A stretch of DNA of 64,000 bases from contig JAGNIJ010000010.1 in assembly GCA_018001225.1 (NCBI GenBank), positions 1-64,000 on the forward strand. The letters are read 5' to 3'. The position numbers and the translations under genes are program-made. Below, one piece after another: positions 1 to 8,400 of the stretch; positions within the stretch are counted from its first letter, which is position 1, and each line of letters opens with the position of its first letter. Origin of the DNA: Kiritimatiellia bacterium (lineage in GTDB: Bacteria; Verrucomicrobiota; Kiritimatiellia; CAIQIC01; JAGNIJ01). Below the pieces are notes generated by a model, which worked only from the letters and a program-made list of their open reading frames with translations, was not told the origin of the DNA and searched no databases.

Positions 1-1
1 C

Positions 2-889
2 CTGGAAAGCCTGGAAAACGCCAAGATCCCGCTGGAAATCCGCGAACTGGAGGTCAACCACGCCAAGGCCGTCAGTGATCACGAGTCCGAACGGCAGTAC
101 CTCGTGGACAGCCGCCAGCTGCTGGAGGAAGGCCTGATCTCGGAGCAGGAGGTGCAGCAGCAGGAGGTCAAAGTCGCCGCGGCGCGCGCGCAGGCCGAAC
201 GGCTGGCCCTCCAGCTGGAGTTGACGAAGAAATTCCTGCATCCCTCGGCGCTCGACCGGGCCCGGGCCACCTTGGCCTCGTCGGAGCAGGAGTTGCAGCT
301 GGCCCGCGAGAAACTCTCCAATTGCGTGGTCCGTTCGCCGGTCGCCGGCATGGTGGTCTACAAGCCGATCCATGTCGGCAGCGAGTACCGCACGGTCCGC
401 GTCGGGGACACGATCTACCGCAACCAGGCGTTCCTGGCCCTGCCGGACATGACCGAGCCCCTGGTGCAGTGCGACGTGCCGGAGGCGGAACTCTCCCTGT
501 TGCGCGAGGGCGCCGAGGTCGTCATCGTGCCGGCCGCCTATCCCCAACTCCAGCTCCGGGGCGTCGTGGAATCCATCGGGTCCATGGCCCAGAGCATGGT
601 GGGCCGGCCCGGCTGGCAGAAGTACTTCCGCGTCGTGATCGGCGTCACCGATTCGGACGAGCGCCTGCGCGCCGGGATGTCCGTGCGCGCCAGCGTCCTG
701 TCCTATGCCCGGCCCGACGCGCTCCAGGTGCCGCGCCGCGCCGTCCGCTGGGACGGCGAGGGCGCTTGGTGCGAGGTCGTGAACGGTCCGGTCGCCGCGC
801 GGAGGGCGCTTAAGCTGGGGCAAGCCGACGAGCAGAACTTCGAGGTGATCGAGGGCCTCGAGGCCGGGGAACGGGTGGCGATCCGATGA
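2..889 (+). CDS. Periplasmic adaptor (HlyD/MacA-like) of an ABC exporter, 5' truncated
   Basis: The reading frame is open from the window edge, so the N-terminus (signal or anchor, first half of the lipoyl domain) is missing; 295 residues are visible. The first ~95 residues are a charged, Gln/Glu-rich alpha-helical hairpin (coiled coil). The second lipoyl half follows, with the typical VRSPVAGMVVY segment, then a beta-barrel domain (PLVQCDVPEAELSLLREG) and a membrane-proximal domain ending in EVIEGLEAGERVAIR. Adaptors of this family link an inner-membrane ABC permease to an outer-membrane channel. The stop overlaps the start of the ATPase gene by 4 bases, so the three genes form one translationally coupled operon. 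The substrate cannot be told from sequence. Confidence 0.9.
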   Translation: MESLENAKIPLEIRELEVNHAKAVSDHESERQYLVDSRQLLEEGLISEQEVQQQEVKVAAARAQAERLALQLELTKKFLHPSALDRARATLASSEQELQLAREKLSNCVVRSPVAGMVVYKPIHVGSEYRTVRVGDTIYRNQAFLALPDMTEPLVQCDVPEAELSLLREGAEVVIVPAAYPQLQLRGVVESIGSMAQSMVGRPGWQKYFRVVIGVTDSDERLRAGMSVRASVLSYARPDALQVPRRAVRWDGEGAWCEVVNGPVAARRALKLGQADEQNFEVIEGLEAGERVAIR

Positions 890-1566
890 GTTCGGCGGCT
901 CCCGTGCTGCAACTGGCCGGCGTGCGGAAAAGCTTCCCGTCGCCCGCCGGGCGCGTGGACGTGCTCAAGGGCGTGGACCTGGAGATCAGTCGCGGCGACT
1001 TCGTGATGATCACGGGCCCTTCAGGAAGCGGCAAGACCACCCTCTTGAACCTCGCCGCGCTCCTCGATTTTCCCACCGAGGGCCGGGTTACCTTCGGGGG
1101 GCGGCAAGTTTCCGGGCTGGGGGAGGAGGCGCTCTGCGACTTGCGGAAGCAGGCCATCGGCGTCGTCTTTCAGCGCTTCTGCCTGCTCGCGCACCGGACC
1201 GTTGTGCAGAACGTGCTGTTCCGTTTCCGCTACGTCGGAGGCGACGAGGAGGAAAACCGGAGGGCCGCGGCGCGCGCCCTGAACACGGTCGGCCTGGCGG
1301 ACCTGGCGGATCGCCCGGTCCGGGTGCTGTCGGCCGGCGAGATGCAGCGCGTCGCCATCGCCCGCGCCGTGGCGCTGCGGCCCGAACTCCTGGTAGCCGA
1401 CGAGCCGACGGGCAACCTGGATGCCGCCTCCGCGGGCGCCGTGATGGATTGTTTTCGCCGGTTGAATGCGGACGGATTGACCGTGCTCCTGGTGACCCAT
1501 AACGAGGCGCTGCTCCGGTACGCCACCCGACACCTGGTCTGCGTGGAAGGAGCGCTGAAGCCATGA
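886..1566 (+). CDS. ABC transporter ATP-binding protein (LolD/MacB type)
   Basis: A 226-residue ATPase of normal length for the LolD/MacB class. Walker A is GPSGSGKTT (residues 44-52), the Q-loop Gln is in VFQRF (about 96), the signature is LSAGEMQ (148-154, a variant of LSGGQ), Walker B is LLVADEP (168-174) followed by a D-loop NLD, and the H-loop is VTHNEAL near 205. It overlaps the adaptor upstream and the permease downstream by 4 bases each. This matches mechanotransmission-type exporters that act on periplasmic or envelope substrates. It could serve efflux of a small molecule or lipoprotein/peptide export. Confidence 0.93.
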   Translation: MSSAAPVLQLAGVRKSFPSPAGRVDVLKGVDLEISRGDFVMITGPSGSGKTTLLNLAALLDFPTEGRVTFGGRQVSGLGEEALCDLRKQAIGVVFQRFCLLAHRTVVQNVLFRFRYVGGDEEENRRAAARALNTVGLADLADRPVRVLSAGEMQRVAIARAVALRPELLVADEPTGNLDAASAGAVMDCFRRLNADGLTVLLVTHNEALLRYATRHLVCVEGALKP

Positions 1567-2762
1567 GCGCCCGTTCCGGCCTGCGTTTCTGGGCCCGGGA
1601 TCTCTGGGAGGGCGTGCGCGCGGAGCCGGCGCGCGTGGGCCTGTCTTTCCTGGCCGTGGCCATCGGGTTCACGGCGTTGACGCTCCTGCTCGCCGTGCTG
1701 GACGGATTGCGGGCGAGAGCGCAGGAGTTGGTGCGCGAGTTGGGCGCCCAGGTGATGGCCGTGCTGCCCGAGTCCCGCGGCGCCGCGGATGCGCCGCCGA
1801 TTCTGACGCGGGCGCAGGCCGACCGACTGGCCCGCCAGTTGCCGGAATGCCGCGTCACCGCCGCGCGGCGCTACGAGGTCGGCATGCCCTCGGACAAGAG
1901 CCGGGTGACGGTCCTGGCGACCGACGAGTATATGCTCCCCGTCCGCGGCTGGATGCTGGAGTCCGGACGCAACCTGGACTCGCACGACATGAGGGAAGGG
2001 GCGCGCCATGGCGTCATCAGTTCGGCCCTCGCCCGCCGCTGGAGCGCCGGGCCCGGCGCCCTGGTCAGCCTGGACCAGGTCTCCTTTCGGGTCGTCGGCG
2101 TTGCATTGATCGGAGGAGGCGATTTGGAGAAAGAGGCGGAAAATCCGCGCCTGCAAACCGGCGACCTGGTCGTGCTCGTGCCGCATTCGGCGCCCGTGGC
2201 CTGGGGCGATAAAACGCCGGACGCCTTCGGGCGGGCGGATGCCATGTTCATCCAGGTTCCTTCCGACCGCCGCGTGGAGGACCTGCTGCCGGTCGCGCGC
2301 GACTTGCTCGGAGCCGACGGGCTTTCATGGATCACGCCGGATATCCTCCTGCGCGGCGTGCGCCGCTGGCAGCAGGCCGTACGCCTGGCGGGCGGCAGCA
2401 TCGCCCTGCTGTGCCTCGTCCTAGGCGGCACCACGCTCATGAGCCTGATGGTGGCGAACGTAAGGGACCGCCTGCCCGAAATCGGCCTGCGCCGCGCCAT
2501 CGGCGCCACGCGGGGCGATATCGCGCGCCTGTTCACCCTCGAAGCCTGCATGGTGACCGGCCTGGCGGCCCTCGCGGGCATGGGGGTGGCCGGGTTGCTG
2601 GTGGAAACAGTGCGCCGGCGCTGGGGCGTCCCCGTTCGGCTGGAAGGGGTTGTGCTGTTGTGGCCCTTGGGCGCGGCGGCGGTCCTCGGCATCCTGTTCT
2701 CCTACTGGCCCGCGCGCCTGGCGGCCCGCATTTCCCCTGCCGAGGCTTTGCGCAATGAATGA
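1563..2762 (+). CDS. ABC transporter permease, FtsX/MacB family
   Basis: A 399-residue membrane protein with the four-helix MacB/LolC layout: one N-terminal membrane helix (about residues 26-48), a periplasmic domain of ~220 residues (MacB_PCD-like), then three C-terminal helices (about 272-297, 324-350, 363-385). The family hallmark LPEIGLRRAIGATRGDIARLF links helices 2 and 3, and the protein ends with the usual PARLAARISPAEALR. It is the last gene of the three-gene exporter operon. The next gene starts 67 bases downstream with its own ribosome binding site. Confidence 0.9.
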   Translation: MSARSGLRFWARDLWEGVRAEPARVGLSFLAVAIGFTALTLLLAVLDGLRARAQELVRELGAQVMAVLPESRGAADAPPILTRAQADRLARQLPECRVTAARRYEVGMPSDKSRVTVLATDEYMLPVRGWMLESGRNLDSHDMREGARHGVISSALARRWSAGPGALVSLDQVSFRVVGVALIGGGDLEKEAENPRLQTGDLVVLVPHSAPVAWGDKTPDAFGRADAMFIQVPSDRRVEDLLPVARDLLGADGLSWITPDILLRGVRRWQQAVRLAGGSIALLCLVLGGTTLMSLMVANVRDRLPEIGLRRAIGATRGDIARLFTLEACMVTGLAALAGMGVAGLLVETVRRRWGVPVRLEGVVLLWPLGAAAVLGILFSYWPARLAARISPAEALRNE

Positions 2763-2829
2763 CGATCTGGTAGGATAGCCGCAAAGATTCGTCAGGCCGT
2801 TTCCGGCGCGGCCGGGGGAGATCATCGAC

Positions 2830-3741
2830 ATGAATGCTTTATTTTCACGGCGGGCGGGAATCATGGCGGGTTGCATCTTGGCCTTTAACCTGGCGGCGCG
2901 CGCCAACGAGCCGCCCGAAATCCGGCACCAGCCCGTCAAGGCGGCCATCCGCGGCCAGCCGATTTCCGTCATGGCGCGCGTCACGGACGACGCCGGGCCG
3001 GTCAAGTACGTGACGCTGTTTTATTCCCTGTCCCGCGACGCTGCTCCGTTCCGCGTACCCATGAAAGCCTCCGACGCCGACCTGTACGTCGGCACCATTC
3101 CGCCCGACCTCCTCGCGGATGTCGACCAGGTGCTGTATTATATCGAAGCCATGGACGCCGACGAGGCCACCCAGGAGACCGCCTGGAACACCATCGAAAT
3201 CCGGAGCGCCTCCGCCCGGCCCACGGCGGAGGAGAAACCCGTCGTGGCTCCCGTGGCGCCGGCCCCGCCGCCTCGGGAGCGGTCGAGCCTCCTGGGCGTC
3301 GGGCTCATCGCCGGCGGCGCCGCCGCCGTGGCGGGCGCCGCCATCCTCATCGCGAACACGGACGACGACTCGTCGGATGATGACGACGATGATGACGAAG
3401 ACTACTCCGGCGTGTACCAGGGCACCGTGACGGAATGCTTTGCGCCGAGCGGTCAGGCCCAGACCTGCGAAACCCGGAGCATGGCCCTGACCGTCTATGC
3501 CTCCGGAGACGTGCGCAGCACCAATCTCCGCAGCGAGACCCTGTTGACGGGGCGCATGAACGGCAACAAGTTCCTGCTCGTGGCCGAAATTTCGGGCGGC
3601 ACCAACGGGGTGACCGGCGAGGTGTACTACGACGGCACCATCGTGGACCGGGAGCTGTTCGGCCGCATCACCGGGCGCGAGGAAGGCCCGGGCGGAAGCG
3701 GCGTCTATTCCGGCAGTTTCGACGCCACCCGGTCTCCGTAA
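2830..3741 (+). CDS. Secreted or anchored protein with Ig-like domain and Asp-rich linker
   Basis: I do not recognise a named family. The 303 residues start with a signal peptide (to about residue 25, ARANEP). An Ig/FN3-like segment follows (residues ~28-130), with the pattern MARVTDDAGPVKYVTLFYS then VDQVLYYIEAMDA. Next come a Pro-rich linker, a Gly/Ala-rich hydrophobic stretch (LLGVGLIAGGAAAVAGAAIL, ~155-175) that may be a membrane helix, an acidic run of Ser/Asp/Glu, and a beta-rich C-terminal domain of ~120 residues with two Cys near its start. GGGGGAGA lies 8 bases upstream of the ATG. The acidic tract directly after the hydrophobic segment suggests a Ca-binding or spacer region outside the membrane. 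It is convergent with pyrF. Confidence 0.75.
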   Translation: MNALFSRRAGIMAGCILAFNLAARANEPPEIRHQPVKAAIRGQPISVMARVTDDAGPVKYVTLFYSLSRDAAPFRVPMKASDADLYVGTIPPDLLADVDQVLYYIEAMDADEATQETAWNTIEIRSASARPTAEEKPVVAPVAPAPPPRERSSLLGVGLIAGGAAAVAGAAILIANTDDDSSDDDDDDDEDYSGVYQGTVTECFAPSGQAQTCETRSMALTVYASGDVRSTNLRSETLLTGRMNGNKFLLVAEISGGTNGVTGEVYYDGTIVDRELFGRITGREEGPGGSGVYSGSFDATRSP

Positions 3742-3783
3742 TTCGCCCTTCGACGTTCCCGGGCGGAGACGGCGCGGGACGCG

Positions 3784-4479
3784 CTACAGCGTCATTTCCT
3801 TGATGATCGCCCGCGCCGTCGCCGCGGGATCGGTCGCGTCGAGGATCGGGCGGCCCACGACCAGGAAATCCGCCCCGGCCCGCGCGGCTGCCGCCGGCGT
3901 GGCCACGCGCTTCTGATCGCCCGGGTCGCTTCCCGCCGGGCGGATCCCCGGGGTCACCAGCACGGTGCGGGCCCCGAAGCGCGCCCGGAGTCCTTCGACT
4001 TCCTGCGGCGAGCAGACGAGGCCGTGGATCCCCTGCTTCAAGGCCATGTCCGCCATGGCCATGACGTGGATCTGCGGATCGCGGGCAATGCCGAGTTCGG
4101 CCAGGTCCCGCTGGTCCAGGCTGGTCAGCGTGGTCACGGCCACCAGCAGGGGAGGGCGCGTGCTGCGCCGGGCCGCGTCGGCCGCGGCCTTGAGCATCAC
4201 CCGGCCCCCGCAAGAATGAATCGTCAGCATGCCTGCCCCGCCCTTGGCGGCGGAGATCACCGCCCGCTCGACCGTGCGGGGGATGTCGTGCAGCTTGAGA
4301 TCCAGAAAGACATTCTTGCCGCGCGCGCGAACGGCCTGCACGACCGCCGGCCCCTCCGCGCAGAAAAGCTCAAGACCGATCTTGTACCAGGTGATGTCCG
4401 GCGGCAGCCGGTCCACCAGCGCCAGCGCCTCGGCGGTCCCGGCGACATCCAGGGCGACGATCAGTTCGGAACGGGACAT
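3784..4479 (-). CDS. pyrF: Orotidine 5'-phosphate decarboxylase
   Basis: Catalyses the last step of UMP synthesis (OMP to UMP plus CO2). The 231-residue protein has the usual length of the bacterial type I enzyme. Asp11 lies in the first strand (IVALDV), Lys34 in WYKIG, and the catalytic tetrad segment DLKLHDIP spans residues 60-67 (Asp60, Lys62, Asp65). The phosphate-binding end is VTPGIRP and VVGRPI. I chose the ATG at 4479 (MSRSELIVALD) over an upstream ATG at 4515 because the homologous region begins there and AAGGAA precedes it. It is a single gene on the minus strand behind the YD-repeat genes. Confidence 0.96.
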   Translation of the reverse strand: MSRSELIVALDVAGTAEALALVDRLPPDITWYKIGLELFCAEGPAVVQAVRARGKNVFLDLKLHDIPRTVERAVISAAKGGAGMLTIHSCGGRVMLKAAADAARRSTRPPLLVAVTTLTSLDQRDLAELGIARDPQIHVMAMADMALKQGIHGLVCSPQEVEGLRARFGARTVLVTPGIRPAGSDPGDQKRVATPAAAARAGADFLVVGRPILDATDPAATARAIIKEMTL

Positions 4480-4587
4480 AGGTGTTTCCTTATCGGTTCC
4501 CCGTCTGTAGAGCATGGATCGGCACGGGAAAACAAGCGTTCATTTCCCGCGCGAGGGGGATTACCGCCGCAATCCTCTCATAAGCCG

Positions 4588-5391
4588 TCAGTTCGGAACC
4601 TCTACGGTCACTCGATAACGTCTTGCGGCCGCGTTATTGGTGTCGGCCATCGCGTCCTCTCCGCCGGCGCCGGGGCGCGGGTCGACGCCGGGGACATTGC
4701 TCCAGGCGCCGTCGTTCAGGGCCTCGTTGAACTGGAAGGTGTACACGCGGCCGGTCGAGCCGGGCTCGAAGTGCACGACCGTCGCGTTCCTGGCCTCGAT
4801 GCCGGTGACGCGGAAGACATTGGCGGTGTTGGCCGGGTCGGTGTCCGCGATGTTCTCGTGCCGCAGCGTGGTGCCCTTGCCGGCGACGGCGCGGGCGTCC
4901 ACGTCGGTCCAGTCCTCGCCGCCGCCCGGCGCAATGCCGCGCGCGGCGTACCAATCCAGGTCCGCCCCGCCCGTGCTGCGGAAGGCGGCCTGGATCGTGA
5001 GGTTCGCCTGCACATTCGTGTCGGTCCGGATCGGGTCGGTGGCCCCATCGCTCCATCGCCTGAAGACCACACTGGCGTTGTCCACCACGGCCGTGACCGG
5101 CGAGCCGTTGCCGCCGACGGCGACCTCCTGCGTCGCGACGCCGCCGATCGTGCCGCCCGTCCCGGCGCGGTAGATCAGCGTGTAGGTGATCTCGCCCGAC
5201 CCGCTCACCGTGCGTTGCAGCAGGTTGCCGTTGGCGTCATAGACATAATCTATTTTCTCCCCGCCGCCGTAGTCGGCCCGGGTCAGCCGCCCGGCCTCGT
5301 CGTAGGTGTACTGGATGGTCACAGCGGACGCCGCGAGCGCCGGGAGCAGCAGGGCGAGGAGAACGCTTGTTGAACAAGGCGGGTTCTTCAT
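4588..5391 (-). CDS. Small secreted YD-repeat protein with InlB-type beta-repeat
   Basis: A 267-residue secreted protein. A signal peptide (residues 1-23) is followed by only two YD repeats (YTYDEAGRLTRADYGGG and YVYDANGNLLQRT). A domain like the Flg_new/InlB B-repeat comes next (AGTGGTIGG...VFRRWSDGATDPIRTDTNV), then a ~110-residue C-terminal region with a DTDPANTANVF motif and a GSTGRVYTFQ strand. That terminal block resembles tails seen on other large secreted proteins of PVC bacteria (from memory, not searched). The gene starts 20 bases after the stop of the giant RHS gene on the same strand, so it is probably co-transcribed. It looks like a self-standing, secreted RHS remnant or accessory tip. 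No immunity function can be claimed. Confidence 0.8.
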   Translation of the reverse strand: MKNPPCSTSVLLALLLPALAASAVTIQYTYDEAGRLTRADYGGGEKIDYVYDANGNLLQRTVSGSGEITYTLIYRAGTGGTIGGVATQEVAVGGNGSPVTAVVDNASVVFRRWSDGATDPIRTDTNVQANLTIQAAFRSTGGADLDWYAARGIAPGGGEDWTDVDARAVAGKGTTLRHENIADTDPANTANVFRVTGIEARNATVVHFEPGSTGRVYTFQFNEALNDGAWSNVPGVDPRPGAGGEDAMADTNNAAARRYRVTVEVPN

Positions 5392-5411
5392 GGGATGGCC
5401 TCATTTATTGA

Positions 5412-8400
5412 TTACAGATCAAGCCAACTTCGTAGAAACAACACGTCATCCAGTTGACGGTTCACATCCTGCAGGACGGCCGGCAATTCGTCGGCGGGCA
5501 GTTCGTCCAGCGCCGGGTCCGCGGGGAGCGGAACTTCGAACAACCGGCCTGCGACCTGGTTGCGCAGGTCTTTCAGGTGGTTCTCTTGATGCCGCATCGA
5601 GCGCAGGAGGTGCCGTCTCACATTACGTTCCCAGCGGCGTATCATTTGCCGGCCGATCTCCTGCGGCGCCGGGCGCCCCCACGGCGAGCCGCCCTGCACT
5701 TCGTACAGGGAGAGCGGTTCATCGCCCCGCTGCCGGAAATGCCGGTCCAGTTCCTCGTCCCACCGGCGCGCCGCCGCCGGGTCCGCCGCGGGCGGTTGGG
5801 CCCAGGGCGAGCCGCCCTGCACGACATACAGCGGTCCGTTCGGGACGGGGCGTCTCCCCATGGCCTCTATGATGTGGAGCTGAAGCCGGAATTCGCCACT
5901 CGCGTGGGCGGGATTGAAATCGAAAAGCCCCCCGACGATGTCCGTGGAAGTGTATTCCGTCAGCGATTTCCGGACCGGCGATTCGTCCTTGTCCGGCGCG
6001 ATGGGCTGGAAGGGCGCGCCGGGGAACGGGGTCTGCGCGCCGTGGATGTTGTAGGCCAGTTGCTCGAGCGGCGAGGGGCGCTGCGGGGCGGTATTCTTGG
6101 GTAGTTGATGGCATTCCAGATTCTCCGGCTGCGGGGGCGCATTCGTAGGCTGCAGGGGAGGCCGCCAGGGGTGCGCCAATTCAGCCGGGATGGGCGCCCG
6201 GAGCGCGACGGTCTTGCTAAACTCCTGCTGCGGAGGTCTGGGGAGGTCCGAGATCCGCGTTTCGAGTGCACGCTCCAGAAGAGGATCCAGTAGACGGGTG
6301 TCCAACCCCTCCCAATCGAGGCCATCCCTGTCAACACGCCGCAAGGGATCGTTGCCGACGTACTGATATGGATTGAGCTTCTGGGGAGAGCCGATGTCGG
6401 GCCAGAGGGGCTCGGGGGAGAGGAACCGGCCGATCGTGGCGTCGTACCAGCGCGCGCGCATCTGGTAGAGGCCGTTGGTGCCGTCCCGGCGCACGCCCCA
6501 CGCGCCGGAGAAGGCGAACGGCTGGGGATTCGCGCCGGTGCGGGCGAGGATTCGGCCGTAGGGATCGTAGGCGTAGGCATCGGTCACGGCCCGGTCCATG
6601 TCGGTGAGCGCCAGGGTGTTTCCTGCCTGGTCGAAGTGATAGAAGTACGTCTTGTTGCCGTCGGCCGTGTCTACCATGTACAGCAGCCGGCCGGAGGGCG
6701 TGTAGATGTAAAACCGCGTCTGGTTGCTCAAGGCGTTCTGCTCGGCCACGATGGCCGGGAGCGGGAAGGCATGGTGGTGATAGAAATACGTGCCGGCGGC
6801 CCCTTCCGTGCGCGTCATCACGTCGCCCAGCGCGGTGTATTCCAGCGTCGCGGCGTTGACGTTGGTCAGCCGCGAGGCGCCGTCCCAGGCGAACGTCCGG
6901 CCGGGCGCGGCGGTCAGCCGGCCGCGCGCGTCGTGCGCGTAGCCGGCCGATGAAATCTGCGAGGCGGCATCGTACGCCAGGTTGGCGATGGCGGAGACCA
7001 GGTTCCCGGAGGGCGTGAGAGGGGCGATCAGGTCGGTTTCCGTCACGCGTCCCGAAAGGTCGTAGGTCAGCGCGAGGTCCACGTAATCGCCGGATTGCAG
7101 CCGGGTTAGCCGGTCGGCGTCGTCCCAGGTGTACGTGATGACCTCCCCGTTGGGGAGGCTCACGGTCCGCAGGCGGCCGTCGGCGTCATAGCCGAAGAAA
7201 ACGGTCACGCCGGTCAGGCTGTTCGAGACCGAGGCGAGCCGCCCGTCGCCCGCGGGGCCGGTGTTGTAGCCGTACGTCACCGTGAACGCCGCGCCCGACC
7301 CGAGGGCCGGATACGTCACCGTAGCGAGCCGCCCGGCGGCGTCGTAGGTCGCGCCGAAGACCGCGCCGGAGAAGTCGGCGGCGTTGACGCGGCCCTCGGC
7401 ATCGTACGCCAGCGCGAGCCCGGGGGCATTGGTGATCAGCCCCAGTTCGTCGCGTTGGAACGCCAGGTCCGGCCCGCCGGAATACTGGGCGCGGACAATC
7501 TCCCCATTGGCGTCGCGGGTGTACGCGACCGTCGAGCTGTCCGGCCAGGTGACCCCGGACACCCGCCCGACCGGGTCCCGGGCGTACTGGGTGACCCGGG
7601 ATAGGGGATCGGCCAGGGTCTGCAGCCGGCCCATCGGCGTGGAAGCGAAATCCCAGTGCGCGCCGTTGAAGTCGGTGATCCGACTGACCCGGCCGAGCGC
7701 GTCGCGCGCGTAGGTCACCGTGCCCGTGTCCGGCAGCGTTACGCCCGCGAGCAGGCCGCGCGGGTCGTACGCGTAGTCCGTGTTCCGGCCCTGCGCATCC
7801 GTGGTTCGCGCCACGCGTCCCCGCGCGTCGTAGGTCGTGGTGTTCGTGTGCCCCAGGGCATTGACGGTCTGCGCGACGCGCTGCAGCGCGTCGGGGACCC
7901 TCGTCGTCATCCGGCCCAGCGGGCTGACCCACCCGGTGAGGACGCCGGAATTGTTGTAGGCGAGGGCCCACGTCGAGGTCCCGACGGTGATGTTCGTGGC
8001 GCGGCCGAGCGCGTCATAGCCATACGCGGTGCGCACGCCCGTGGGGTCCGTTACGGCGATCAGGCGGCCCGCCAGGTCGTACTCGAACGTCGTGGTCGCG
8101 CCGGTCCGGTCCACGAGGTTGGTCGGGCGGCCGTCTGCGTCGTAGCGGACATCCGTGGGCTGCCCCTTCGCGTCCGTGATCCTCGTCAGCCGGCCGGCGT
8201 CGTCATAGGCATATTCCGTCCGGTTGCCGCGCCCGTCGGTGCGGGCGGTCAACTCGTGGTGCTCGTTGTACTCGTAGAAGACGCTCGACCCGTCGGGGAA
8301 CGCGGTCTCCGTCCGCCGACGGGCCGCGTCGTAGCGGTTGGAGACCGGGCCGGTGTCCGTGTCGGTTGCGGTTTGCAGCGTGCCGTCGAGATTATAGGTG

